Positions 45,229-54,324 of a stretch of DNA of 64,000 nucleotides are shown in pieces. The notes beneath the pieces are model-generated. The model worked only from the letters and a program-made list of their open reading frames with translations, was not told the DNA's origin and searched no databases. The position numbers and the translations under genes were made by a program. This DNA is from Rhizobium sp. Q54. Lineage in GTDB: Bacteria; Pseudomonadota; Alphaproteobacteria; Micropepsales; Micropepsaceae. The DNA lies in NCBI GenBank assembly GCA_945860165.1, contig CAMAPL010000014.1, positions 1-64,000 on the forward strand, written 5' to 3'. Numbering within the stretch: position 1 is the first letter of the stretch; every line of letters begins with the position of its first letter.

Positions 45229-46608
45229 ATGAAAAAAACGCTCGGCATCGGGCTTGTGCTTCTGGGTGCCTTCTCAGCAAATAGCTGGGCAGGGGTTGCG
45301 GAAGATCGCCTGATGCAGGCCGTGCGGAGCAATGACAACGCGGCCGTGAAAAGCCTGCTGGCGGGCGGCGCGGACGCAAATGCTCTGCTTCCCGACCAAT
45401 CCACGATCCTGGGTTGGGCGATAGACCGCCAGAATAACGAAGCGGTGAATCTGCTTCTGGCGGCTGGCGCCAAGCCCAATATGCTGGACCCTGCCGGGAT
45501 TTCACCGCTGGCACTGGCCTGCGAGCTGGGCGATCCCGCTATTGTCACCAGTCTGCTGGCAGCCGGCGCCAACGTGAAGGTTGCCCGTCCTGAAGGCATC
45601 ACGCCACTGCATCTGTGTGCCGGCGCATCGACACCCTTGATGCTGGCCGCGCTGATCGCCAAGGGCGCGGACGTCAATGCCGCCGATCCCCAGGGACAAA
45701 CGCCGCTGATGTGGGCGGCGATGTACGGCAAGCCCGACAATATCGCGCATCTTCTGAAGAATGGCGCCAAGGTCAATGCGGTGGAGAAAAACGGCTTCAC
45801 GCCGCTTTTTTTCGCGCTGCGCAGCAAGGCGCCGCAGGCATCGATGCGGCTTCTGGATGCCGGTGCCGACGTCAATGCGGTGGTCACGGACGGCGCCTCG
45901 GTGGTCGAGGCCGCTGTCATCGTTGGCAATATTCCTTTCGCCATGCAGGCTGTGTCGCATGGCGCGGACCTGACGCATCGTGACGGACAGGGACGGCAGG
46001 TCATTCACATTGCCGCGGCAACCGGCGATGCGGCCTTTGTGAAACTTGTCCAGTCCAAGGGCGGTAATCCCAATGCCATGACGGTGCAGCCGCCGCCGCC
46101 CAAGCCTGTCGCCGTGGCTGCTGTGGTCTCGCCCAAGCCGGCGGCCGGCGTGGCGCCGATTCCCGTGCGCGGGCCGCCCAAGCCGTTGCCGGTGCCTGCC
46201 ACGCCCTTGCAGTTCGCGGCAAAGGCCGGATCGGTGGACGCCATGAAGGCCCTGGTTGCGGCGGGCGCCAAGCCCAACATCAAGGGACCGGACGGCATGA
46301 CCCTGGCCATGGCCGGTGCTGCCAGCGGAAAGCTGGCGGCGATGAAATATGCCTATGAGCTGGACCCGGATCTGGATGTCATCGCGCGCGGCGGGCGCAG
46401 CATCATGCACATCGCGGTGGCCAACAAGCAGGCCGAAGAACCCGAAGCACTGGTCCACTTCCTGATCGACAAGGGTGCAAAACTAGACGTGCAGGACGAG
46501 CGAAAATCCACGCCGGGTGACGACGTGAACCGGGGCGGAGCGGAGAATATCCGCATCTTCTTCATCCAGCTCCTCCGAGACAAGGGTATCGTCAGCCTCG
46601 CGCATTAG
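45229..46608 (+). CDS. Exported ankyrin-repeat protein
   Basis: A 459-residue protein with a signal peptide (about residues 1-21, SANSWAG). Ankyrin repeats are plentiful in two blocks: residues 25-280 (repeats such as NNEAVNLLLAAGAKPN and DPQGQTPLMWAAMYGKPD) and 320-440 (TPLQFAAKAGSVDAMKALV). A Pro/Ala linker lies between. It follows the DUF1552 gene by 20 nt, making a three-gene exported set. It may act as a scaffold or inhibitor for the haem protein; ankyrin proteins encoded next to catalases protect them in other bacteria, but this link is only an analogy. Confidence 0.85.
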   Translation: MKKTLGIGLVLLGAFSANSWAGVAEDRLMQAVRSNDNAAVKSLLAGGADANALLPDQSTILGWAIDRQNNEAVNLLLAAGAKPNMLDPAGISPLALACELGDPAIVTSLLAAGANVKVARPEGITPLHLCAGASTPLMLAALIAKGADVNAADPQGQTPLMWAAMYGKPDNIAHLLKNGAKVNAVEKNGFTPLFFALRSKAPQASMRLLDAGADVNAVVTDGASVVEAAVIVGNIPFAMQAVSHGADLTHRDGQGRQVIHIAAATGDAAFVKLVQSKGGNPNAMTVQPPPPKPVAVAAVVSPKPAAGVAPIPVRGPPKPLPVPATPLQFAAKAGSVDAMKALVAAGAKPNIKGPDGMTLAMAGAASGKLAAMKYAYELDPDLDVIARGGRSIMHIAVANKQAEEPEALVHFLIDKGAKLDVQDERKSTPGDDVNRGGAENIRIFFIQLLRDKGIVSLAH

Positions 46609-47080
46609 CACCGGTTCCGGCAGAACAATCAGCCGGCATCGATTGAAGTACCCCGATCCCGTCTAATAGTATTAGCAGCGGCTTCGGGTTAAAGTCGGTA
46701 TGAAGCATAAATTGCTTTATATCCGTGCAGGGCGACGTTGTGTCTCTGCGGAGCGTGCCACCAATAATGTTCCGCACGGCTGGGCGGGCGCGGTTATGTT
46801 TGCCGTCCTTGTGCTCTTCGGCGCCGGACAGATTTTTAATCCTGCACCGGGTCTCGTCAGCCAGCCTTTTCGCCGGTTTGGCGGTGCTGCTGCTGCTGGT
46901 CGCCGCCGGTCTTATCTCTCGTCTAATTTCACCGCATACTGTAGGATGTGAGGGCCAGCGCGGGGGAGCCATAGCCGGCCTGTACCCACCTGTTCTCGAA
47001 CGGTCATAGGTGGGGCAGGCAGGGCTAGCACAGCTCCATGCCAGTGGCTTAGGATAAGAGAAAAGAAGAGGACGGGGCAC
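46609..47080. other. 472-nt intergenic region without a supported gene
   Basis: No convincing gene is seen. Two short overlapping frames in different phases (near 46700-46950) encode hydrophobic but non-recognisable sequence and lack good ribosome sites. A 13-bp palindrome (46663-46675) and a GC-rich stretch near 46990 are the only structures noted. The 3' part holds the leader of the PQQ sugar dehydrogenase, with an AGAAAAGAAGAGGA purine-rich segment upstream of its ATG. Confidence 0.6.
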
Positions 47081-48325
47081 ATGAAGACTCTTGTAAATGC
47101 GGCTTTGGTTGTGGCTTTGGGCGCGACGCAGGCCAGCGCACAGATGAATGCGGGTTCGCAGGCGCCTGTAACGGACCTGCCCTTCAACATGACCTCGGTC
47201 GCGACATTCAACCTGCCCTGGCGTATCGCCTTCCTGCCGGATGGCCGCATGCTGGTCACCGAAAAGGTCGGCCCCGTCTGGCTGGTCAGCGAGAAGGGCC
47301 TCAAGCGCCCGGTTCTGAACGTGCCGGCGGCGCAGTATGCCGGTCAGGGCGGCATGCTGGGTGTCTATGTCTCGCCCAACTTCGCCAACGACCAGAGCGT
47401 CTATCTGACCTATTGCGAGCCGGGCAACGTCGCCGGTTACAACGGATCGAGCCTGGCGCTGGCCAAGGCCAAGCTGGTGATCTCTGATACCCCGGCCACG
47501 GTGAGCCTGGAAGATTTCAAGGTGATCTGGCGTGATGGCGCGCGGGGCCGTGGCGGCCAGTTCGGCGCCGCCGTGGCTTTCGCGCCCGATGGCAAGCACC
47601 TGTTCCTTTCGGTCGGCGAGCGCCAGCGCATGACGCCCGCCCAGGACCCCAACCAGCCGCTGGGCAAGATCCTGCGCCTGACCCTGGACGGCCAGCCCGC
47701 GCCAGGCAATCCGGGCGCCGGCAAGACCGGCTCGGGCAGCGTCGGCATCATCAATCCGCCGGCCGATACCGAAGCCGCCAAGACCGCGGCCACGGTCTAC
47801 ACCTATAATTTCCCCGGCCAGAACAACACGCCGGCAGAAACCTGGAGCCTCGGCCATCGCACGCCCTATGGCCTGGCATTCGGTCCCGATGGCAAGCTGT
47901 GGGAGATGGAGCATGGCCCGCGCGGCGGCGACGAACTGAACCTGATCGAGCCTGGCAAGAATTATGGCTGGCCCGTGGTTTCCTATGCCACCAACTATAA
48001 CGGCACGCAGATCCCCAGCCCGGATGCGAATCCGCCGGCCGGTCTGACCAAACCCGTCATTTACTGGAATCCCGTCATCGCGCCGGGTAGCCTGACCTTC
48101 TACAATGGCAAGATGTTCCCGCAATGGCAGGGCTCCGCCCTGGTTGGAGGCATGGTTAGCCAGTCGATCAACCGCATCACCTTTGATGGCAAGGGCGGCG
48201 CGAAGACCGCCGAACGCTGGGCAGTTGGTCGTCGCATCCGCGACGTCGCCGTCGCGCCGGATGGTGCGCTGTGGGTGGTCGAAGATACCACTACCGGTGG
48301 ATTGTTCCGCGTGACGCCGAAGTAA
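47081..48325 (+). CDS. PQQ-dependent aldose sugar dehydrogenase (GSDH/YliI-type)
   Basis: A 414-residue periplasmic propeller protein with a signal peptide (residues 1-20, QASA cleavage). The GSDH signature GQGGMLGVYVSPNFA, the HRTPYGLAFGPDGKLW and EHGPRGGDELNLIEPGKNYGWP segments with PQQ- and Ca-binding residues match the soluble aldose sugar dehydrogenase family. It would oxidise aldoses and pass electrons to the respiratory chain. The gene stands alone between the ankyrin protein and a strong convergent hairpin. PQQ synthesis genes are not in this window. Confidence 0.92.
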   Translation: MKTLVNAALVVALGATQASAQMNAGSQAPVTDLPFNMTSVATFNLPWRIAFLPDGRMLVTEKVGPVWLVSEKGLKRPVLNVPAAQYAGQGGMLGVYVSPNFANDQSVYLTYCEPGNVAGYNGSSLALAKAKLVISDTPATVSLEDFKVIWRDGARGRGGQFGAAVAFAPDGKHLFLSVGERQRMTPAQDPNQPLGKILRLTLDGQPAPGNPGAGKTGSGSVGIINPPADTEAAKTAATVYTYNFPGQNNTPAETWSLGHRTPYGLAFGPDGKLWEMEHGPRGGDELNLIEPGKNYGWPVVSYATNYNGTQIPSPDANPPAGLTKPVIYWNPVIAPGSLTFYNGKMFPQWQGSALVGGMVSQSINRITFDGKGGAKTAERWAVGRRIRDVAVAPDGALWVVEDTTTGGLFRVTPK

Positions 48326-48331
48326 TCAGGC

Positions 48332-48369
48332 GCGAAAGACTTGGGCAGATCACTGCCCAAGTCTTTCGC
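48332..48369. terminator. Bidirectional hairpin between convergent genes
   Basis: A perfect 17-bp inverted repeat (48332-48348 with 48353-48369) with a 4-nt loop lies between the convergent genes ending at 48325 and 48400. The stem's TTT/AAA flanks suit termination on both strands. Confidence 0.85.
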
Positions 48370-48399
48370 ATCTCTGATGTGGAAGTTGCGCGGCGGCTG

Positions 48400-48972
48400 T
48401 TACCGGACGCGCTCGACCCTGTAGCTGCGGGGGGTGTTGTCGGTGTGCAAGGTATAGCTGCCGAACGAGCCCTGCCGGATCGTGACAAGATAGGCCGAGG
48501 GTTTGCGCGTCCATGTCACGATGCCGCCTTCCACATCGGTCTGGCGCCACTCTTGGCCATTTTCCAGGGTAACGACAAACGCGCCATTCCTTTCCTGGCT
48601 GTATGATCGCATCCGCGATTGCGCAAAGGGCGGCACATCGCTGACCAGCGATTCAAAAAATCCCGGCTTGCGGCGCGGTACTGGTTTGGCCGGGGGGCTT
48701 GCCGCGGAGCGTATTGCCGCAGACGTACCGCCGGCAGAAGCGGGTGGCACCAGGCGTTGCTGAAATTCGGGCGCCGGGGGGAGGGCGAGCCGGGAGCGCA
48801 TCGGCTGCTGTGCGCCATAGACGCACTCCAGCCATACCCGGTCATCCTGTATGCCGCCGCAACGCATGACGCCCGCCAGGACATCATCACGCGTATCTGC
48901 TTGTAGTGACGTCGTTGTCGCGATCGAAATTCCGGCACATGCGAGCGCCAGAACAAAAATCCTGCTATTCAC
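48400..48972 (-). CDS. Exported hypothetical protein
   Basis: A 190-residue protein with an N-terminal signal peptide (about residues 1-26, TTSLQA cleavage). Two cysteines (MRCGG and LECVYG) lie in the first mature part. A Pro/Ala-rich linker (residues 63-100) leads to a beta-rich C-terminal region with FVVTLENGQEWRQTDVEGG and YTLHTDNTPRSYRVERVR. This last part recalls small exported beta domains of unknown function in alphaproteobacteria. It is divergent from the TPR/GT41 gene at 49060. Confidence 0.7.
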   Translation of the reverse strand: MNSRIFVLALACAGISIATTTSLQADTRDDVLAGVMRCGGIQDDRVWLECVYGAQQPMRSRLALPPAPEFQQRLVPPASAGGTSAAIRSAASPPAKPVPRRKPGFFESLVSDVPPFAQSRMRSYSQERNGAFVVTLENGQEWRQTDVEGGIVTWTRKPSAYLVTIRQGSFGSYTLHTDNTPRSYRVERVR

Positions 48973-49059
48973 GTTTCTGCCCCGCTTTTTGTCCGACCAA
49001 AACGATGGCCGGGGACCGTGTTCCCAGTATAGAGTTTTGTAAGATTTCAGGTCAAATCA

Positions 49060-51498
49060 ATGTCTCCCCAAAAACCAATAGATATCGGCGCTGTTTTTTC
49101 TCGCGCTACCGCGCTGTATCAGCAAGGCCAACTGAAAGAAGCCGCATCCCTATACCGCAAAATTCTCTCGGTGGAGCCGGCCCATTGCGATGCCAACCAT
49201 ATGCTTGGCCTTCTGCGGATGCAGGAGGGCCGGTTCGTGGAAGCGGCCGAAGCTCTGGCCAATGCTCTCAAGGCGCAGCCCCACAATGCGGAGGCGCTAT
49301 CCAATTATGGCAATGTCCTCAAGATCCTCGGACACTTCGAAGAAGCCTTGATGAGCTACGAGGCAGCCCTGTCTCTTAGCGAAGTCCCGGTGTTCTGGTT
49401 TAACCGTGGCCTTGTCCTGATGGACCTGCGACGCTTTGAGGACGCTGTTGCAAGCTATGACAGTGCCTTGTCTATTGCGCCGGATTATGCCGAGGCATTT
49501 CAGAGCCGGGCCGCGGCATTGTGTGAACTGGGCCGGTTCAGCGATGCACTCACCAGCGCCGACGCCGCGTTGAGGCTCTGCCCGGATCTTGCGGATGCCT
49601 TTTACATACGAGGCATTGCGCTATGGCGGCTGAAGCGGTTTGAAGCAGCGCTGGACAGCTACAATCTCGCGCTGGGAATCGCGCCGCGCGCGCCGAGGAT
49701 TTTCAACAGCCGGGGTTTACTGCTCTGCTCCATGGAGCGCTACGAGGCGGCGTTGGAGAGCTTCGATGCCTCGCTAGCCCTGCAGCCCGACTATATCGAA
49801 GCGCTTGTCAATCGCGGCGTTGCGCTGGCAAGCCTTTACCGCCACGAAGACGCATTGGAAAGTTACGACCGGGCGCTTGCCTTCAAGCCGGGCCATGTCG
49901 ATGCCCTGAACAACAAGGGGGGAATCCTGACGGCGCTGGAGCGCTTTGAGGAGGCTCTGGCCAGCTACGCGGCTGTTCTCACAGTTGAACCCGACAACAG
50001 TAATGCGCTGTACAATAGCGCGATAACGCTCTCCCATTTGAATCGGTTCGAGGAGGCTCTGGCCCGGTTCGACGCCACGCTTTCGTCCAGCCCCCGGCAT
50101 CCCTATGCCCTGAGCGCGGCCGCCAATGCGGCGCTGAATCTTTGCGACTGGGCGCGAACCGGCGCCCTGGCCGGCAGGTTGGCGGCGGATGTGCGGGAGG
50201 GCAAGTCCTTGGTTTCGCCTTTCACCCTGCTGGGGTACAGCACGGATGCGTCGCTCCAGCTTCGCTGCGCCAAGACCCATCTCAAGAACCATGGCGCCGA
50301 ATGCCGCGACGTGGCGCGCCCGGCAATCGCGCATCGCCATGCGAAGATACGCATTGGATATGTCTCGTCGGATTTCGGAAATCATCCTGTTTCCCATCAG
50401 CTTGTGGAGCTTCTTGAGCGGCACGACCGGTCTTTTTTCGAGATTTATGGAATTTCCCTTGGCGCCGACGACGGCAGCGACATGCGGGCCCGGCTGGTCG
50501 GGGCATTTGATCATTTCGAAGATGTTCGCCTGATGCAGGACCGCGATGTCGCCGATCTCATGCGCCGCTACGAGATCGACATAGCGGTCGATCTTAACGG
50601 TCATACCCAGAACGGACGCCCTGGCATATTTTCTTATCGGGCGGCACCGGTCCAGGTGAACTATCTGGGATATCCCGCGACTACCGGTTCGGCATGCATG
50701 GACTATATTATTGCCGATCCTGTTATCGTGCCCTTTGGCGACCAGCACGCTTACACCGAGGCGATCGTCCACTTGCCGAACAGTTTTTTTGTGCAGGATT
50801 CCCGCCGGGTGATTGGCGCGCGCCCGGCGCGACAGAGTGCCGGATTACCCGAAAAAGGCGTGGTATTCTGTTGCTTCAACCAGAATTGGAAAATCACGGC
50901 CCCCCTGTTTGAAGTCTGGATGCAGCTCCTGCGCGAAGTTCCTGAAAGTATCCTTTGGCTGCGGGACTGTGGGGATGCGGCGCGGTCCAATTTGCGGCGA
51001 GAAGCGCAAGCCAGGGGCGTCGATCCGGATCGTCTGGTTTTCGCAAGCAGTGTGGCTTTCGATCACCACATGGCCCGCCTGCAGCTGGCGGATATTTTCC
51101 TGGACACGCTTCCCTACAATGCGCATGCGACCGCCAGCGATGCGCTGTGGGCGGGCGTTCCGGTGGTGACTTGCAAGGGCGAGGCCTTCGCTGGCCGCGT
51201 GGCATCGAGCCTGCTGCTGGCGGCAGGGCTCCCCGAGCTCGTCACCGCCACGCTGGCAGATTATGAAGCGCTGGCGCTGAAGCTAGCGCGCGATCCGGCG
51301 GCGCTGGCATTGCTGCGGGAAAAGCTGGCCCGCAGCAAGGTGACGGCTCCGCTCTTCGATACCGATCGCACCCGGCAGTGTATTGAAGCTGCTTACCGGC
51401 AGATGCTGGAACGTGCGGCACGCGGCGAGCCGCCCGCAAGCTTCAAGGTGGCAGGCGAAATTCACCGCACGGCGGGGGCGGATCAGCTGATTTCCTGA
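49060..51498 (+). CDS. TPR-containing GT41 transferase, SPINDLY-type (paralogue 2)
   Basis: An 812-residue protein. TPR units occupy about residues 10-390, with repeated SNYGNVLKILGHFEEAL and SYDRALAFKPGHVDALNNKG cores. The GT41 region starts near 424 (KIRIGYVSSDFGNHPVSHQL) with His442 at the position of the human OGT catalytic His. The donor Lys is in CCFNQNWKITAP. DLNGHTQNGRPGIFSYRAAP and VNYLGYPATTGSA are the family's core. Its 3' end overlaps the convergent paralogue 3 by 16 nt. It probably glycosylates Ser/Thr of proteins; the TonB receptor and neighbours are possible targets. Confidence 0.9.
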   Translation: MSPQKPIDIGAVFSRATALYQQGQLKEAASLYRKILSVEPAHCDANHMLGLLRMQEGRFVEAAEALANALKAQPHNAEALSNYGNVLKILGHFEEALMSYEAALSLSEVPVFWFNRGLVLMDLRRFEDAVASYDSALSIAPDYAEAFQSRAAALCELGRFSDALTSADAALRLCPDLADAFYIRGIALWRLKRFEAALDSYNLALGIAPRAPRIFNSRGLLLCSMERYEAALESFDASLALQPDYIEALVNRGVALASLYRHEDALESYDRALAFKPGHVDALNNKGGILTALERFEEALASYAAVLTVEPDNSNALYNSAITLSHLNRFEEALARFDATLSSSPRHPYALSAAANAALNLCDWARTGALAGRLAADVREGKSLVSPFTLLGYSTDASLQLRCAKTHLKNHGAECRDVARPAIAHRHAKIRIGYVSSDFGNHPVSHQLVELLERHDRSFFEIYGISLGADDGSDMRARLVGAFDHFEDVRLMQDRDVADLMRRYEIDIAVDLNGHTQNGRPGIFSYRAAPVQVNYLGYPATTGSACMDYIIADPVIVPFGDQHAYTEAIVHLPNSFFVQDSRRVIGARPARQSAGLPEKGVVFCCFNQNWKITAPLFEVWMQLLREVPESILWLRDCGDAARSNLRREAQARGVDPDRLVFASSVAFDHHMARLQLADIFLDTLPYNAHATASDALWAGVPVVTCKGEAFAGRVASSLLLAAGLPELVTATLADYEALALKLARDPAALALLREKLARSKVTAPLFDTDRTRQCIEAAYRQMLERAARGEPPASFKVAGEIHRTAGADQLIS

Positions 51499-54092
51499 AG
51501 GGCGCTGTTGACCGCGAAGCTCCTCGGCGCTTCTCCCCTTGTCGCGACATCACACATGGTCGTGTAGGCCGCCTCGATATTCCGCCGGAACAAGTCGGTA
51601 TCAAACAGCGGGCAGGCCAGCCTGTTGTGCGCAAGTTTTTGCTTCAACCCACTGATGGCGCCGATGTCCCGCCCCAGCCGGATCGCCAAGGCCTCATACG
51701 CATCTTGGGCCTCCGTTATCAGTTCGGGCATCCCCACTGCGGCAAGCAGACTGGCGGCCACCCGGCCGGGAAAAGTTGTGCCGCGGCAGGTGAGTAGGGG
51801 CAGTCCAGCCCATAGCGCGTCACTGGCTGTGGTGTGGGCGTTGTAGGGAAGCGAGTCTAGGAACAGGTCGGCCAAATTCAGACGGGCTAGGTGCTTTTCG
51901 AGCGGCAGGGACGGAGCGAAGACAAGACGGCCCGGCGCCACGCCATGCCGCTGTGCCACCTGTGACAGGTTTTCGGCAAAAGGCGGTTTACTATTGAGAA
52001 GCCACAACACGCTCCCCTCCACCTCCTTGAGAATGCGCATCCAGCTTGCGAAGGTCGAAGGCGTGAGCTTATAGCTCTGGTTGAAGTTGCAGAAAACGAA
52101 CGCCTTGTCGGGCAGGCCCATAGCCGCGCGGCTGGGCACCGTCCCGTCGATGAAACGCTTGCGGTCATTTGCCTGGTAGCAACCCGGAAGATAGACGATC
52201 TTTTCATCGTAATATTGCCGCTCCTCTTCGGGTATCACGACTTCGTCCGCAAGGATGTAGTCCATATAGGGCGCCCCCAGGGTCGCGGGAAATCCCAGAT
52301 AGTTGACTTGGATGGGCGCCGCGCGCTGCGCAAATATTCCCATACGGGGCTCGCCGAAATAGCCATTCAGGTTCACCAGAATGTCGATTTCCTCGGCCCG
52401 GATCAGCTTCACGGCCTCAGCGTCCGTCATCTTCGTAATGTAGAGAATCTTATCGAAACCCGTTTCCAGCCGTCTGCGCATTTCGCTGCCATCGCCGCCG
52501 CCATTGTCGATGGCGATGACTTCGAACTTTTCGCGATCGTGCAGTTCATACAGGCCCGCCATGAGGTAGGCGGTTGCCTGCTCTCGGAACTCTCCAGAAA
52601 CATAGCCAATGCGAATTCTGTCATGACGGTATGTAAAACTACGCTGCCGGGTCCATTGCGGGAAAAGACTTTCAGCAAAAATACGCGAACAGGCCTGCAG
52701 GTCCGCCGGTGAACGGGATAGCGCCTGATAGACAAAGGGACGAACGATGCGGCGCCCGCTTCGAACGCCGTCATCTATTGACGCCACATCGGCTTCAAAA
52801 TCTGTCCAGTCCGCGCCATGCATTTTCAGATGCAGCAAATCCCCGGCGGCGTATGGCTGGCCGGGGTCGGCGGTGAGGGCCGCCTGCAAGTCCGCTGTAG
52901 CGCCGACATAGTCGCCGCGCTCCGCCCATCGCAGATGGGAGCGGTTCGTCAGGGCATCCGCAAAATCCGGCTTGAGTTCCACAGCCCTGTCAAAATTTTC
53001 CAAGGCTTCGCGGTTGCGCTTCAAGGCATGCAGAACGGCGCCGCGGCCGTTCCATGCGCGCGCATCCTTTGAGTCCATCGCAAGGACCTTGTCATAATCC
53101 GCCAGCGCGTCGCTGAATCGGCCCATCTCCTGAAACAGCAACGCGCGGCTTAGAAGGGTGGATGCGTGGCCAGGATTTTGCGCGAGCGCCTGGTTGTAGC
53201 TTGCCAGCGCTTCGCCCGACCGTTTCAAATGCCACAACGCCACCCCGTGATTGCTCAGCATCTCGACGTCGTTGGGGCGCACGGTGAGCCCCGTCTCGAA
53301 ACTCGCCAATGCCTGGGCAAAGCGTTCCTGCCAGAGCAGGGCAAGGCCGTGATTGAACAGGGCATCGGCAAACAGGGGCTGGAGGACGAGGGATTTTTCA
53401 AAGCTGGCGATGGCTTCATCGAAGCGGCGCAAATCCGCCAGCGCAATTCCCCGATTGTACAGGGTGCGAAAATCGCCCGGGGCAAGGGCCAGCGCCCTGT
53501 CGTAACTCTCCAGTGCCTGCTCCGGCCGCCCCAGTCCCCGCAACGCATTGCCGCGATTGTCGTACGTCGGCGCAAACTCGGGACGGAGCGCGAGGGCCTT
53601 GTCGTAGCTGGACAGCGCGTCTTTCAGCCATCCCAGAGCAGCCAGGGAAATGCCGCGATTGTAGAAACATTCCGGGCTGTTCGGCCGTAGCCTCAGCGCC
53701 TTGTCATAGCTGGCCACGGCCTCTGCGAAGCGCTTCAGATGGGCCAGGGTGACGCCGCGATTGTAAAGCGCTTCGTAAAAATCCGGCTTGAGTGACAGGG
53801 CTCTGTCCAGCTTGTCGAGAGCGTCGTCATAGCGGCCTGCCGCAATAAGCACCGAGGCGTAATTGGCCAGTGTCCCGAAATCTTCGGGTTGCAGCCTAAG
53901 CGCGGCTTCCGTCAGCCTGACTGCCTCGGTATTTCGTCCCTGCTGTCCGCGAAGCGCGCCGAGCAGCTGCAACGCCGCGGCGTTCTCTGGCTGTTGCTGG
54001 AGAATCTGCTCGTACAGATTCGCTGCTTGGTCCAAATGCCCTTGCTGATGTGCACCCACAGCGCGCTGGATCAATGGATTTAGGTCGAACAA
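51483..54092 (-). CDS. TPR-containing GT41 transferase, SPINDLY-type (paralogue 3, altered active site)
   Basis: An 869-residue protein starting at a TTG (54092) with a G-rich ribosome site just upstream; the start gives MFDLNPLIQRAVGAHQQGHL. About eleven TPR units fill residues 10-430. The GT41 core has RIRIGYVSGEFREQATAYLM from about 494, where Gln505 replaces the catalytic His of the other paralogues and of human OGT. The donor Lys is kept (FNQSYKLTPS), and NLNGYFGEPRMGIFAQRAAP follows. It may be a weak transferase, use a different acceptor or act as a scaffold. It converges on paralogue 2 and is divergent from the TonB receptor. Confidence 0.9.
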   Translation of the reverse strand: MFDLNPLIQRAVGAHQQGHLDQAANLYEQILQQQPENAAALQLLGALRGQQGRNTEAVRLTEAALRLQPEDFGTLANYASVLIAAGRYDDALDKLDRALSLKPDFYEALYNRGVTLAHLKRFAEAVASYDKALRLRPNSPECFYNRGISLAALGWLKDALSSYDKALALRPEFAPTYDNRGNALRGLGRPEQALESYDRALALAPGDFRTLYNRGIALADLRRFDEAIASFEKSLVLQPLFADALFNHGLALLWQERFAQALASFETGLTVRPNDVEMLSNHGVALWHLKRSGEALASYNQALAQNPGHASTLLSRALLFQEMGRFSDALADYDKVLAMDSKDARAWNGRGAVLHALKRNREALENFDRAVELKPDFADALTNRSHLRWAERGDYVGATADLQAALTADPGQPYAAGDLLHLKMHGADWTDFEADVASIDDGVRSGRRIVRPFVYQALSRSPADLQACSRIFAESLFPQWTRQRSFTYRHDRIRIGYVSGEFREQATAYLMAGLYELHDREKFEVIAIDNGGGDGSEMRRRLETGFDKILYITKMTDAEAVKLIRAEEIDILVNLNGYFGEPRMGIFAQRAAPIQVNYLGFPATLGAPYMDYILADEVVIPEEERQYYDEKIVYLPGCYQANDRKRFIDGTVPSRAAMGLPDKAFVFCNFNQSYKLTPSTFASWMRILKEVEGSVLWLLNSKPPFAENLSQVAQRHGVAPGRLVFAPSLPLEKHLARLNLADLFLDSLPYNAHTTASDALWAGLPLLTCRGTTFPGRVAASLLAAVGMPELITEAQDAYEALAIRLGRDIGAISGLKQKLAHNRLACPLFDTDLFRRNIEAAYTTMCDVATRGEAPRSFAVNSALQEIS

Positions 54093-54324
54093 TTTTTGCC
54101 CCCCCCTGCCGTCAGCAAAAATACTGCTTATCGCATCTCTTTTGCGAAAAGTTGGCCAATTCGCTTAAGCGAAGCGGGTTTTTACCCATATTATTTTGCG
54201 ACGCAGCAAGAGAATTTTTGCTTATTTGTGATAAATATGTTACGTGAAAATGAAAATATTGAAGCTATAAATAAAGCAGATTTGGTCATTCTAAATCTCA
54301 ACAAAATCTAGGGGGATGCTAATT
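54093..54324. promoter_or_regulatory. AT-rich divergent region between GT41 paralogue 3 and the TonB receptor
   Basis: A 232-nt region clearly richer in A and T than its flanks. It contains a perfect 14-bp palindrome (54160-54173) and a TATAAA box (54266-54271). The receptor start is preceded by a strong ribosome site (AGGGGG, 54310-54315). A G-rich ribosome site for paralogue 3 sits at about 54100-54110. The palindrome is a candidate operator for the receptor. Confidence 0.5.

Noticed and set aside
46700-47009. Two short hydrophobic frames in the gap before the PQQ sugar dehydrogenase
   Set aside because: They overlap in different phases, have no ribosome site and match no known family.
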